This document shows, in pieces, positions 12,258 to 21,330 of a stretch of DNA of 31,763 nt. A model generated the notes under the pieces. The model was not told the origin of the DNA and made no database searches. It saw nothing but the letters and a program-made list of their open reading frames with translations. Positions within the stretch are counted from its first letter, which is position 1, and the number at the start of each line of letters is the position of its first letter. The stretch is taken from assembly GCA_027596195.1 (NCBI GenBank), contig JADGJG010000202.1, forward strand, positions 1-31,763. The letters are read 5' to 3'. A program made the position numbers and the translations under genes. This DNA is from Podochytrium sp. JEL0797. Taxonomy: Eukaryota > Chytridiomycota > Chytridiomycetes > Chytridiales > Chytriomycetaceae.

Positions 12258-13337
12258 ATGCCGTCCATTGACACTGCCGATAGATGCGCATCGTCTATCG
12301 TTTGCACTGCCACTCCGCCACTCCCACACGATGTCATGCACCACATTCTTGCATGGATCCCACCTAAGGCTGCCTGGAAACTTAGACGAGTCTGCCGCAA
12401 CTTCTCGTCACTCATCGCATCTAAGTCGTTTGCTGCCGCGAACCTCCGACGCTTCGCTTCCACCACCGGACACACCGAATCTGTCAAAACCACCCAATGG
12501 GATTTACTATTCTTCAAGGGACCCATTTCCTACCAACAAGTCTACGCCCGTGATTACCTGAGCGGGAAGGAGTCCATCGAGTGGAACAGCTGCACCAAAA
12601 ACATGTACACGCAAGCCACACTCAACGCCGCCATCCCACATGCCATTGGGTTTCTCAAAAGTCTTGTGACTCTGAATTTACGAGGATGCGGCCTTCTCGG
12701 CGCGATTCCGATCGAAATTGGCGGCCTCGAGAGGGTCGAGGTGTTGAATCTCAGCTTCAACAAACTCAGTGGTGCGATTCCTTTGTTCATTGGTGGGTTG
12801 AGTCGGCTCATGCAGTTGAATTTGGCGTGCAATGGCTTGTCTGGTGCGATTCCCGCGGAGTTGGGTCAGCTTTCGCGTCTGGTGTTGTTTTCAATTCAAG
12901 ACAATAGCAAGATTTGTGGAGAGTTGCCGCCGCAGCTTGGGAACCTGCGAATGCTCGAGTACTTGAACATTTCAAACACGAGCGTGTCTGGAGAGATTCC
13001 GAGTGAGTGGGGACAGTTGAGAAACCTCAAAACGCTCTATCTGGCCAGAAATACGGGTCTGACGTCGCGGATTCCTGTGGAATTTGGACAACTGGCAAGT
13101 TTGGTGTACATGGATCTTTCCGAAAACAGTCTCTCGGGTTGTATCCCGCGTGAATTGGGCGGACTGCTGAATCTGCAGATTTTGTGGTTGAAGAGCAATC
13201 GGTTGAGTGGACAGGTGCCTGTGGAGTTGGCGTCTTTGGGCAATGAAAATCAGTTGAGGAGTTGTGATTTGAGTGGGAATCCTGGTCTTGTTTGTTCGTT
13301 TGAGTTTGCAAGTCGCGATAGAGTTCTGTCCGTGTGA
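12258..13337 (+). CDS. F-box-like protein with plant-type leucine-rich repeats, copy 1
   Basis: Intronless, 359 residues. An F-box-like segment (about 22-65: LPHDVMHHILAWIP, AWKLRRVCRNFSSLI) is followed by a linker with WDLLFFKGPISYQQVYARDY (81-100). Eight LRRs of 23-25 residues follow (about 134-328), of the plant-type pattern LxxLNLxxNxLxGxIPxxLGxL. The C-terminal cap reads LRSCDLSGNPGLVCSFEF. F-box proteins normally bind Skp1 and bring substrates, here presumably held by the LRRs, to an SCF ubiquitin ligase. The substrate is unknown. From about 12789 to the stop codon the DNA is almost identical to the next copy. The ATG gives the same start as copy 2 (M-SIDTAD). Confidence 0.85.
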   Translation: MPSIDTADRCASSIVCTATPPLPHDVMHHILAWIPPKAAWKLRRVCRNFSSLIASKSFAAANLRRFASTTGHTESVKTTQWDLLFFKGPISYQQVYARDYLSGKESIEWNSCTKNMYTQATLNAAIPHAIGFLKSLVTLNLRGCGLLGAIPIEIGGLERVEVLNLSFNKLSGAIPLFIGGLSRLMQLNLACNGLSGAIPAELGQLSRLVLFSIQDNSKICGELPPQLGNLRMLEYLNISNTSVSGEIPSEWGQLRNLKTLYLARNTGLTSRIPVEFGQLASLVYMDLSENSLSGCIPRELGGLLNLQILWLKSNRLSGQVPVELASLGNENQLRSCDLSGNPGLVCSFEFASRDRVLSV

Positions 13338-13350
13338 GATGAGATCGATC

Positions 13351-13356
13351 AATAAA
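13351..13356 (+). terminator. Polyadenylation signal candidate, F-box/LRR copy 1
   Basis: AATAAA 14 bases after the stop codon. The same ATCAATAAACAGGAA context recurs after copy 2 (AATAAA at 14893-14898). Confidence 0.5.
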
Positions 13357-13502
13357 CAGGAAGTTTGCGATAAGAGTTCATTTTTACTATAAAGAAAGGG
13401 AAAGGACGATACTCGAATAAGTCTGGAGCGATCGGCGCCTCCCAATTCTCGAATTTCATCTTGCTAGCCTCTACAAGCGCAGTGTGCGTCTTCTTCCATC
13501 TC

Positions 13503-13547
13503 GCCTGGGCTAACCTTCATCATGCGCTTTCATTCATGCATTTTCTT
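13503..13547 (+). repeat. Upstream repeat, unit 1
   Basis: This 45-base segment starts 84 bases before the ATG of the relic and recurs at 13708-13752 with three mismatches, 90 bases before the ATG of copy 2. The two units represent duplicated promoter or 5' UTR sequence. Confidence 0.8.
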
Positions 13548-13586
13548 ATTCCATACAATTTTCTTTCTCCAGATACTACGTGTATT

Positions 13587-13668
13587 ATGCCGCCCATTGA
13601 CACTGCTAACAGCTACACGCCCACAGGATTCAGCAACTCCCACAGGATGTCATGCACCAGGTTCTTGC
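13587..13668 (+). pseudogene. 5' relic of an F-box/LRR gene
   Basis: Begins with an ATG and a M-PIDTAN start matching copies 1 and 2. It changes frame, then reads QQLPQDVMHQVLA, the beginning of the F-box segment. Homology stops abruptly after about 82 bases, and the second promoter repeat follows soon after. The body of the gene has been deleted. Confidence 0.75.
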
Positions 13669-13707
13669 AATTAAGACTGCGTCTCCTCCCCTCTTACTAT
13701 CAAATTT

Positions 13708-13752
13708 GCCTGGGCTTTCCTTCATCACGCGCTTTCATTCATGCATTTTCTT
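13708..13752 (+). repeat. Upstream repeat, unit 2
   Basis: Second unit of the 45-base repeat described at 13503-13547, in the expected promoter position of copy 2. Confidence 0.8.
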
Positions 13753-13797
13753 GCCGTTTTTCATTCCAAAATTCCTACTTCCGATACTGCGTGTAAT

Positions 13798-14865
13798 ATG
13801 CTGTCCATTGACACTGCTGACAGCGGCGCGTCACCTGCCATTCGACAACTCCCACAAGACGTGATAAACCAGGTTCTTGCCTGGATCCCACCCAAGATGG
13901 CCTGGAAACTAAGACGAGTCTGCCGCACCTTCTCGTCACTCGTCACATCCAAGTCGTTTGCGACCGCGAATCTCCGACGCTCCGCTTCCACCACTCGACT
14001 CAACGAATCTGTCAAAACCACGCAATGGGACTTGCTCTTCTTCAAGGAACCCATGTGTTATCAACAAGTCTACGCCCGTGACTACTTGGGCCACCACAAA
14101 TCCATCGAGTGGAATAGCTGCACAAAAAACAAGTACACGCAAGTCACGCTCAACGCCGCCATCCCACATGCCATTGGGATTCTTCAGAGCCTCGTGACTT
14201 TGAATTTGCGAGGATGCGGCCTCCTCGGTGCGATTCCAATCGAAATTGGTCGTCTCGCGTCTCTCGAGGTGTTGAATCTCAGCTTGAACAAACTCTGCGG
14301 TGCGATTCCTTCGTGTATTGGTGGGTTGAGTCGGCTCACGCAGTTGAATTTGGCGTGCAATGGCTTGTCTGGTGCGATTCCCGCGGAGTTGGGTCAGCTT
14401 TCGCGTCTGGTGTTGTTTTCAATTCAAGACAATAGCAAGATTTGTGGAGAGTTGCCGCCGCAGCTTGGGAACCTGCGAATGCTCGAGTACTTGAGCATTT
14501 CAAACACGAGCGTGTCTGGAGAGATTCCGAGTGAGTGGGGACAGTTGAGAAACCTCAAAACGCTCTATCTGGCCAGAAATACGGGTCTGACGTCGCGGAT
14601 TCCTGTGGAATTTGGACAACTGGCAAGTTTGGTGTACATGGATCTTTCCGAAAACAGTCTCTCGGGTTGTATCCCGCGTGAATTGGGCGGACTGCTGAAT
14701 CTGCAGATTTTGTGGTTGAAGAGCAATCGGTTGAGTGGACAGGTGCCTGTGGAGTTGGCGTCTTTGGGCAATGAAAATCAGTTGAGGAGTTGTGATTTGA
14801 GTGGGAATCCTGGTCTTATTTGTTCATTTGAGTTTGCAAGTCGCGATAGAGTTCTGTTCGTGTGA
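13798..14865 (+). CDS. F-box-like protein with plant-type LRRs, copy 2
   Basis: Intronless, 355 residues, closest paralogue of copy 1. F-box-like segment LPQDVINQVLAWIP, then AWKLRRVCRTFSSLV; linker with WDLLFFKEPMCYQQVYARDY; eight plant-type LRRs; C-terminal cap SCDLSGNPGLICSFEF. The first half differs from copy 1 at roughly one residue in five (about 33 of 156), and its start region is four residues shorter. The last 183 residues differ at only four positions. The ATG at 13798 aligns with the start of copy 1; the frame is open farther upstream, but that part is the duplicated promoter. Predicted SCF substrate adaptor, target unknown. Confidence 0.85.
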   Translation: MLSIDTADSGASPAIRQLPQDVINQVLAWIPPKMAWKLRRVCRTFSSLVTSKSFATANLRRSASTTRLNESVKTTQWDLLFFKEPMCYQQVYARDYLGHHKSIEWNSCTKNKYTQVTLNAAIPHAIGILQSLVTLNLRGCGLLGAIPIEIGRLASLEVLNLSLNKLCGAIPSCIGGLSRLTQLNLACNGLSGAIPAELGQLSRLVLFSIQDNSKICGELPPQLGNLRMLEYLSISNTSVSGEIPSEWGQLRNLKTLYLARNTGLTSRIPVEFGQLASLVYMDLSENSLSGCIPRELGGLLNLQILWLKSNRLSGQVPVELASLGNENQLRSCDLSGNPGLICSFEFASRDRVLFV

Positions 14866-14892
14866 AATGAGACCGGAGAAAATGATTCGATC

Positions 14893-14898
14893 AATAAA
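14893..14898 (+). terminator. Polyadenylation signal candidate, F-box/LRR copy 2
   Basis: AATAAA 28 bases after the stop codon, in the same context as after copy 1. Confidence 0.5.
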
Positions 14899-14947
14899 CA
14901 GGAACACTGCGATAAGAAAAAATTACATTCTGATTTCAGTTTCAATC

Positions 14948-16045
14948 ATGCCACACTACGCCTCCCAATGCTCCGAGTTCGTCTTGCCAGCTTCTCAGGA
15001 GCGATTCAAGCCTGTGTCCTGTCTCTCTCTTGACATTGTCCGCCAAGTTCTCTCATGGATCTCTCCCAGGAAAGTTTGGAAACTGCGAGAGGTTTGCCGT
15101 GCCTTCCGCAACATCATCAGTACCAAGTCCTTCGCTGCCGCGAATCTGAGACAGTGCGTTGATTCACCTGGAAATCGAGATCGGGATATCTTCAAGGCGA
15201 CCACATGGGATTTGATGTTCTTTCACGGACCTCTCGAATACCAGCATGTTTTTGCTCGCGACCACTTGCAAGACTGCAACTCAATCCAATGGAACTGTTC
15301 GGCTGAAAACATGTTTACTCAAGCAAGCCTGCATGCTCCCATCCCAATCGCAATGTGCCTCCTACGGAATCTCGTTGGCTTGAACTTGCGCGGTTGCGGA
15401 TTGATTGGTCGCATTCCAACGGATATCGGAAACCTCGTATCGATCCAAGTCTTAAACTTGAGCTTTAATAAGCTGGAGGGATGCATTCCGCACGGAATCA
15501 ATCGCATGAAGCAATTGCGGCATCTTCATCTCGGGCACAACAATCTGTCGGGCGAGATTCCAGCAGCATTGGGCCAACTCGTGTCCCTCACTTTCCTCTC
15601 TTTGCAAGACAATCATAGTCTATCTGGTCCACTGCCACCCGACTTGGGAAATCTCGCTGAGCTCGAGTATTTGATCATTTCACACACACGCGTGTCTGGT
15701 CAAATTCCTCCCGAGTGGGGCTCCTTGCGCAAGTTGAAAACGCTGTGCCTCTCAAGCAACCCCTTGCTAGACTCCCATATTCCAGCAGAGCTGTGTAATC
15801 TCACTCAGCTCGTGTTCTTGGACCTGTCGGAAAGCAATCTGGCGGGGGAGATTCCTCGCGAGGTTCACCGCCTCGTGAATCTTCGCACACTGTCTCTGAA
15901 AGGCAACAAGTTGACGGGGCAAGTTCCGATCGAGTTGGCGGGGTTGGGAAACGAGCGGTCATTGAGGAGCTGTGATTTGAGTCAAAATCCGAGATTGACG
16001 TGTTTGTTTGATTTTCAGTTGCATGACCGCATGCTCTTTCTTTGA
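14948..16045 (+). CDS. F-box-like protein with plant-type LRRs, copy 3
   Basis: Intronless, 365 residues. F-box-like segment around residues 26-72 (LSLDIVRQVLSWISPRKVW, LREVCRAF); linker with WDLMFFHGPLEYQHVFARDH; eight LRRs of the LxGxIPxxLG kind; cap SCDLSQNPRLTCLFDF. It is clearly diverged from copies 1-2 and from 4-5, forming its own branch within the array. The start is the ATG at 14948, only 82 bases past the stop of copy 2; the frame is open upstream into the end of copy 2, but those codons are not conserved. Predicted SCF adaptor, target unknown. Confidence 0.85.
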   Translation: MPHYASQCSEFVLPASQERFKPVSCLSLDIVRQVLSWISPRKVWKLREVCRAFRNIISTKSFAAANLRQCVDSPGNRDRDIFKATTWDLMFFHGPLEYQHVFARDHLQDCNSIQWNCSAENMFTQASLHAPIPIAMCLLRNLVGLNLRGCGLIGRIPTDIGNLVSIQVLNLSFNKLEGCIPHGINRMKQLRHLHLGHNNLSGEIPAALGQLVSLTFLSLQDNHSLSGPLPPDLGNLAELEYLIISHTRVSGQIPPEWGSLRKLKTLCLSSNPLLDSHIPAELCNLTQLVFLDLSESNLAGEIPREVHRLVNLRTLSLKGNKLTGQVPIELAGLGNERSLRSCDLSQNPRLTCLFDFQLHDRMLFL

Positions 16046-16283
16046 TGCCAAAAGTCTTATTATTTTGAGAAAGAAATATTCTCAAAGAATTTAGCAGTTT
16101 GTACTCTGCGATGCATCTGAAAAAACGCCTCTCAAGTTTGAGCCTTCAATCAAAAGGTTCGTAACTTTTATCGCTTTATAACAACCGAAATTACCTCGAT
16201 TTTTTCATGCGATAGCAATTGTGTGAATTTTAAGAATTGTCAAGGAAATTTCTTTTGATATTTTGATTAGAATCGCCGGCGCC

Positions 16284-17393
16284 ATGCCATATACTGCATC
16301 CGACACCAATGGCATCGAGTTCTGTCCAGCCACCCAAGAAGTCTTGATTCAAGAAAGCCACATGTTTTCGCGGCCAGCATTTCAATTGGACATTGTCCGC
16401 CACATCCTCGCTTGGGTGCCACGCACGTCCGTCTGGAAACTTCGACAGCTCTGCCGAGACGTGTTCGATATTATCACTTCCCACTCTTTCACGGCCGAGA
16501 ATCTGTCTCATCTCGTGGACGCTCCAGGCGTCGAAACTACCAAACCAAGTCGCTGGGATGTTATGTTTTTCTACGGGCCCCCGGTCTACCAACAAGTGTA
16601 CGCTCGCAAGTACTTGAGCCGTTGCGAGTCGATTCAGTGGAACAACTCGGCTGAAAGCTTGTGCACCTCACGCTCTCCACATGCCACGATTCCCGCTTCG
16701 CTCTGCTTACTTACAGGACTGGTCAAGCTGAACCTTCGTGGATGTGGGTTGACTGGTACTCTCCCTTCCGGCATTGGACGCCTCAAGTCTCTCGAAGTGT
16801 TGAACGTGAGCTTCAACTGCTTGCAGGGAGAGATTCCGGTGGGCCTTGCAAAACTCGAGCTATTGCAACAACTTCATTTGGGACACAACAAGTTTTCCGG
16901 CCAGATTCCTCCCGAGCTCGGGAATCTACGCGCTTTGACGTTCCTGTCTCTGCACGACAACCAAGGCCTGGTGGGACTGCTGCCAGCCGAACTGGGCAAC
17001 CTGTCCGAACTCGAACACCTCAACATCACCAACACGTGCGTTTCGGGTCCGATCCCTGCCGAATGGGGGAACATGGTCAACATGAAAACTCTCTGCATGT
17101 CGAGGAACCCCTACCTGTCCTCGCCCATCCCGCCACAGCTCGGAAACCTTGCGCTCCTCACGTTCTTGGACCTTTCGCGAAGCAGTCTGACGGGATCCAT
17201 CCCCCGCGAGCTGGGTCGTCTTTCTTGTCTGCAGAGTTTGTCGTTGAAAGGCAATTCACTTGAGGGCGAGGTTCCTGGAGAGATTGGGACGTTGGGAAAT
17301 TTGTGGAATTTGAAGCATTGCGATTTAGCGCAGAATCGCGAGTTGAAGTGTACTTTTAGATTTCAGGATCACGGAAGGTGGTTGTTTTTGTGA
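16284..17393 (+). CDS. F-box-like protein with plant-type LRRs, copy 4
   Basis: Intronless, 369 residues. F-box-like segment (about residues 35-80: LDIVRHILAWVPRTSVW, LRQLCRDVFDIIT); linker with WDVMFFYGPPVYQQVYARKY; eight plant-type LRRs; C-terminal cap HCDLAQNRELKCTFRF. It shares with copy 5 the CTSRSPHA-IPASL segment before the first LRR and an elongated GTLGNLWNLKHC turn before the cap. Copies 4 and 5 are therefore a recent pair. The ATG at 16284 is the first in frame; upstream is an AT-rich 238-base spacer. Predicted SCF adaptor, target unknown. Confidence 0.85.
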   Translation: MPYTASDTNGIEFCPATQEVLIQESHMFSRPAFQLDIVRHILAWVPRTSVWKLRQLCRDVFDIITSHSFTAENLSHLVDAPGVETTKPSRWDVMFFYGPPVYQQVYARKYLSRCESIQWNNSAESLCTSRSPHATIPASLCLLTGLVKLNLRGCGLTGTLPSGIGRLKSLEVLNVSFNCLQGEIPVGLAKLELLQQLHLGHNKFSGQIPPELGNLRALTFLSLHDNQGLVGLLPAELGNLSELEHLNITNTCVSGPIPAEWGNMVNMKTLCMSRNPYLSSPIPPQLGNLALLTFLDLSRSSLTGSIPRELGRLSCLQSLSLKGNSLEGEVPGEIGTLGNLWNLKHCDLAQNRELKCTFRFQDHGRWLFL

Positions 17394-17611
17394 GATATAT
17401 TTTTAGCGATCAAACGGTTAGAATTCAATGAGAAAAATAAATTCTATATAATTTGCAAGGAAATGAAACGGATTTGCACGGGTGGCGGACCGGTGATGGG
17501 GCGTGGTCAGACGGTGATGGTTCAAAGTGGCGCAGGAGGCTCAGTAGGGAAAATTTTGTTTCGTTCTCACGATGCAATCACCTTATCTTCGCAAAGATCA
17601 AAAAACTCACC

Positions 17612-18694
17612 ATGAAATCCAACTGCATTCCGGAATCTGCAATGACCTTCTACTCAGAGGACAACCATTTCCACCGCACGTTCCCTTTCGACTTGGTCCG
17701 TGAAGTCCTCACATGGGTCGAACCCACCTCCGTCTGGAGGCTCAGACATCTCTGTCGGGACGTACTCGATATCATCACTTCCCAGTCCTTCACTGCTCAG
17801 AATCTGTCTCGTTTCGTGGAGTCTCAAGGCGTCGAAACCAACAAGCCAAGTCGCTGGGATCTCTTGTTCTTCCATGGACCTCTTGTCTACCAGCAAGTGT
17901 ACGCTCGCAAGTACTTGACCCACTACGATTCGATCCAGTGGAACAACTCGGCCGAAAGCTTGTGCACCTCACGCTCCCCGCATGCCAAGATTCCAGCTTC
18001 GTTGGGTCTTCTCAGCGGGTTGGTCAAGTTGAACCTGCGTGGATGTGGTCTGATTGGCTCCCTTCCCACCGATATCGCGTGTCTCGAATCGCTTGAAGTG
18101 TTGAACGTGAGCTTCAACTGTTTGGAGGGTGGGATTCCCGTGGGACTTGCGAAACTTGGGCGGTTGCAGCAGCTTCATTTGGGACACAACAAGTTTTCTG
18201 GGCAGATTCCTGAAGAGTTGGGGCGCTTGAGATCCCTAACGTTCTTGTCGTTGCGTGACAATCAGGGACTGGTGGGACAGCTGCCGGTTGAACTTGGGAG
18301 ACTGTCGGAACTAGAATACCTCGATATCACCAACACGCGTGTCTCGGGATGCATTCCGGCCGAATGGGGATCTCTGGTCAATCTTAGAACTCTGTGCATC
18401 TCGAGGAATCCACTCCTCTTTTCTGCGATTCCACCGCAGCTTGGAAACCTCGCACAGCTCATTTACCTCGACCTCTCCAAAAACAACCTGACTGGAGTGA
18501 TCCCTCATGAGCTCGGTCGTTTGTCGTCTTTGCAGACCTTGTCGCTGAGGAGCAACTCGCTCGAGGGAGAAGTTCCCGCCGAAATTGGGATGTTGGGGAA
18601 TTTGTGGAATCTCAGGCATTGCGACTTAACGCAGAATCACGGTTTAACATGCTCTTTTGTATTTCATGAGCGCGGGAGGGTGCTGTTGAATTAA
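17612..18694 (+). CDS. F-box-like protein with plant-type LRRs, copy 5
   Basis: Intronless, 360 residues from the ATG at 17612. The frame is open back to 17453, but those 53 codons match nothing in the other copies. F-box-like segment FDLVREVLTWVEPTSVW with LRHLCRDVLDIIT; linker WDLLFFHGPLVYQQVYARKY; eight plant-type LRRs; cap HCDLTQNHGLTCSFVF. Nearest relative is copy 4. AATAAA sequences lie at 18720-18730. The gene converges on the aldehyde dehydrogenase gene with 107 bases between stop codons. Confidence 0.85.
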   Translation: MKSNCIPESAMTFYSEDNHFHRTFPFDLVREVLTWVEPTSVWRLRHLCRDVLDIITSQSFTAQNLSRFVESQGVETNKPSRWDLLFFHGPLVYQQVYARKYLTHYDSIQWNNSAESLCTSRSPHAKIPASLGLLSGLVKLNLRGCGLIGSLPTDIACLESLEVLNVSFNCLEGGIPVGLAKLGRLQQLHLGHNKFSGQIPEELGRLRSLTFLSLRDNQGLVGQLPVELGRLSELEYLDITNTRVSGCIPAEWGSLVNLRTLCISRNPLLFSAIPPQLGNLAQLIYLDLSKNNLTGVIPHELGRLSSLQTLSLRSNSLEGEVPAEIGMLGNLWNLRHCDLTQNHGLTCSFVFHERGRVLLN

Positions 18695-18719
18695 ATTCAT
18701 TTTAATATGTTCGTTGAAT

Positions 18720-18730
18720 AATAAAATAAA
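18720..18730 (+). terminator. Overlapping polyadenylation signals, copy 5
   Basis: Two overlapping AATAAA hexamers (18720-18725 and 18725-18730), 26-36 bases after the stop codon. A minus-strand AATAAA for the convergent gene lies at 18767-18772. Confidence 0.5.
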
Positions 18731-18801
18731 TGAGATTGGGACTCTTCTATGTTGAGATACTGGCGCTTTATTCTTTAATCCACCTTTCCTTAACCTATCC
18801 C

Positions 18802-20872
18802 TCACGCCGCTTTCATCTTCTTGCCACCCGGCGCCCCACTCTTCTCCAACCCCATCACATTCTTCAACAACTTGACAACCCCGACCGTCTGATTCCACAA
18901 CCCAATCCCATACAAAATCTCAATCAAAGCAGCCTGGAACCCCACGGCCTCCTTCTGAATCGGGAAATGCAACACGCCCGGAACTTGCGCCCGAACACCC
19001 AACCATCCCAACTTATCTGTTGTCACAGCCTTCACGTGGCAGTTTCCTCTCAGCCCTTCGACCCCTCCGAACCGATCAAACCCACTGTGCTTGACACCTC
19101 CAAACGGGAGTGACTGGCACAGGTACGAGAATCCCCAGCCGTTGATGTTGCAGGACCCCGCGTTGATTTGCTTGCACATTTTCTCCGCGAGGGCGTAGTT
19201 GAGCGTGAAGACGGAGGAACCGAGGCCAAAGTCGGTGCCGTTGATGAGTTTGAGGGCTTCCTCTGGGGTGTGGAAGTTGTAAATGAGGATCACGGGGCCA
19301 AAGACTTCTTGGTGGTGGATTTTCATGGCGGGGGTTACGTTGGTGAGGATGGTGGGTTCAAAGTATTGGCCCTGGTGGTGGAGGATGGGTTAAAAGCGCG
19401 GAACGATGAAAAAACGATTCAGCAACTTACGTTGGGGAATTTGGGGTGTTTGAACAGTTTCCCACCGCACTGGATCTTGGCACCCTTCGATACAGCATCC
19501 TCCAACAACTCCATCACAATCTTGATTTGCGTCTTCATCGTCACGGCCCCCAAATCGACATTCTCCTCAAACGGACTCCCGAGTCGAATCTTGCGCACCA
19601 ATTCCGTCACGTCCTTCACCACACGGTCATAAATCCCGTCCTGCACAATCATACGCTCGAGTCCTGCACAGTTTTGGCCACAGTTTTGAAGTCCCCCGCG
19701 CATGCAGATTTTGAGCATGTTGTCGTATTCGCAGTCGTTGAATACGATGGCGGCGTCTTTTCCGCCGAGTTCGAGGACGACGGGGGTGAGTGTTTCACTG
19801 GCCTTGCGCATCACAAGTTTTCCGACGTTGGGGGATCCGATGAAAGTGATCTGGTGGTTGCGGAAAGTAAGAAGTACGAATCGAGATTGCATAAACGCAG
19901 AAAAAAATATCTCACCTTGTCGGCCGTTTCGACCAACGCCTCCCCGGCATCCGCGAACCCATCCACAAAGCAAACCAAGTCCCCATCAATTCCATGCACC
20001 TCCAACACCTTTTTAACAACCGAACTCAACCACGGCGTTGCCCACCCAGCATACTCTGAAACCTTGATAACACACCCGTTTCCAGCCATAATAGCGCTGG
20101 TGAGTGGAGACAAGACGTTGTGGATGGGATAGTTCCACGAAACAATGAGTCCCATTACACCCACAGGGGAGTATTCGACACGCGCGGCGGCGAGGAACGA
20201 GATGACACCGGAAACTCTTTGTTCGGGGGAGAGGGCGGATTCACCGTGTTGGATAGTCCAGATGAGTTTTTCGCAGGTCGGGATGATTTCGCCGAAAGTG
20301 GCATCGAGCACTGTGACGGGAGAAAGTTGGCGAAAATCAAAACAAACAAACTATGCATACTCGTCTTTCCCGAACATCTTCCAGAAACTCTGCAGATTCC
20401 CTCCTGCTCTCTCACGAGATACTCGAGGAGAGTCGTGAGGATATCTCTGCGCAGCTGGAACGGGGTGTCCTTGAAGGACTCCTGGACCCGACGGGACTTG
20501 TTGACCGCATCCACAACCTGGTCCCTTGTGAAGGGCGTGCGGGTGGTGAGGAAACAGCCTGTGGCGGGTTCGAAGCACGTAATGACGTTTGGGTTCCGCG
20601 GGTCTCTGGGCTGCGGGTTTGTGAGGACATTGGCGGAGGTCCAGGAAGGATCAGCCTCTATGGGAGGTGGAGTGCGATCAGTACTATGAGGGTGATCGCT
20701 TCGAATACAAACCTTTCGGGAACGGCACGTGAACCAAATGGGCTCTTGACTTTCCCTTCGGGTTGCCTTTGAAGAGGATCGAGAGGGCGTAGATTGCAAC
20801 CAGGGCAATGGCAGCAAGGAGTGCCACCTCAGCCTGCGGATGCAACTGGTCCAGCGAGGAATGCACAAACAT
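18802..20872 (-). CDS. MSC7: Membrane-anchored aldehyde dehydrogenase, Msc7/ALDH22-like
   Basis: Five exons read right to left: 20872-20713, 20657-20361, 20310-19916, 19850-19431 and 19371-18802; 613 residues; introns 55, 50, 65 and 59 nt. A hydrophobic N-terminal segment (about 14-35: AEVALLAAIALVAIYAL) precedes the dehydrogenase fold, as recalled for yeast Msc7 and plant ALDH22. Key residues: SWNYPIHN and SEYAGW cofactor/substrate segments, the ITFIGSP turn, catalytic Glu in LELGGKDAA (about 311), catalytic Cys in GQNCAG (about 345), EVFGPV, and LPFGGVKHSGFDRFGG. It should oxidise an aldehyde with NAD(P)+ at a membrane, probably the ER; the substrate is unknown. A C-terminal tail of about 60 residues contains another partly hydrophobic stretch and a basic end. 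The frame extends to an ATG at 20962, but the ATG at 20872 is closer to the anchor. Confidence 0.88.
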
Positions 20873-21330
20873 GGACGGATCGGGTGTTTTTTTGTGTACG
20901 ATCACGCCATGTTGGAAAGAAGAGAATTTAATCAACCGGGATCGCCCTTCATCTTCAGGCAAGTCAATAATGTTAATTGCTTATGAATAATTGCGAGTTT
21001 AAACGTGTCCAATTATAAGGGGTTTTATTTTTCTATATTTTATTTGCGAATCACCGTTCTATCCACGTTCTTCTCTCCTATTCTCTTTACTTTATCGCCT
21101 ATTGCTTACGAGCTAGTGCGAGAGCGAGAATCATGAACACGTGCAAGTCGAACTCGCTTATGTTACCTTGTTTTTCTCCGCAAAACAAATAGAAAAGATT
21201 CCGAGAAGAAGGATCGCCATACGACCAATTTAATTAATACCAAAATAATACCGCGATCGAAAACACAAAAATCGCCTTCTCCGACGGGTGCGCAGCCGAT
21301 TTCAAGATTTTTCGAACGTTTCCAGATCGA
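20873..21330. promoter_or_regulatory. Divergent intergenic region
   Basis: Lies between the aldehyde dehydrogenase gene (minus) and F-box/LRR copy 6 (plus), so it should hold both promoters. It contains AT-rich stretches around 20970-21060 and pyrimidine-rich tracts near 21060-21110. No defined factor site is identified. Confidence 0.4.

Larger units (their letters stand above)
13338..13797. other. Spacer with duplicated upstream region and gene relic
   Basis: Between F-box/LRR copies 1 and 2. It holds an AATAAA at 13351-13356, two copies of a 45-base promoter segment (13503-13547 and 13708-13752) and the 5' relic of a third gene at 13587-13668. Confidence 0.7.

Noticed and set aside
12086..12271. 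Possible last exon of the kinase gene after a 140-nt intron
   Set aside because: The kinase already ends with its hydrophobic motif and a stop at 12014. The added segment matches no AGC-kinase tail, and the intron would exceed the usual size.
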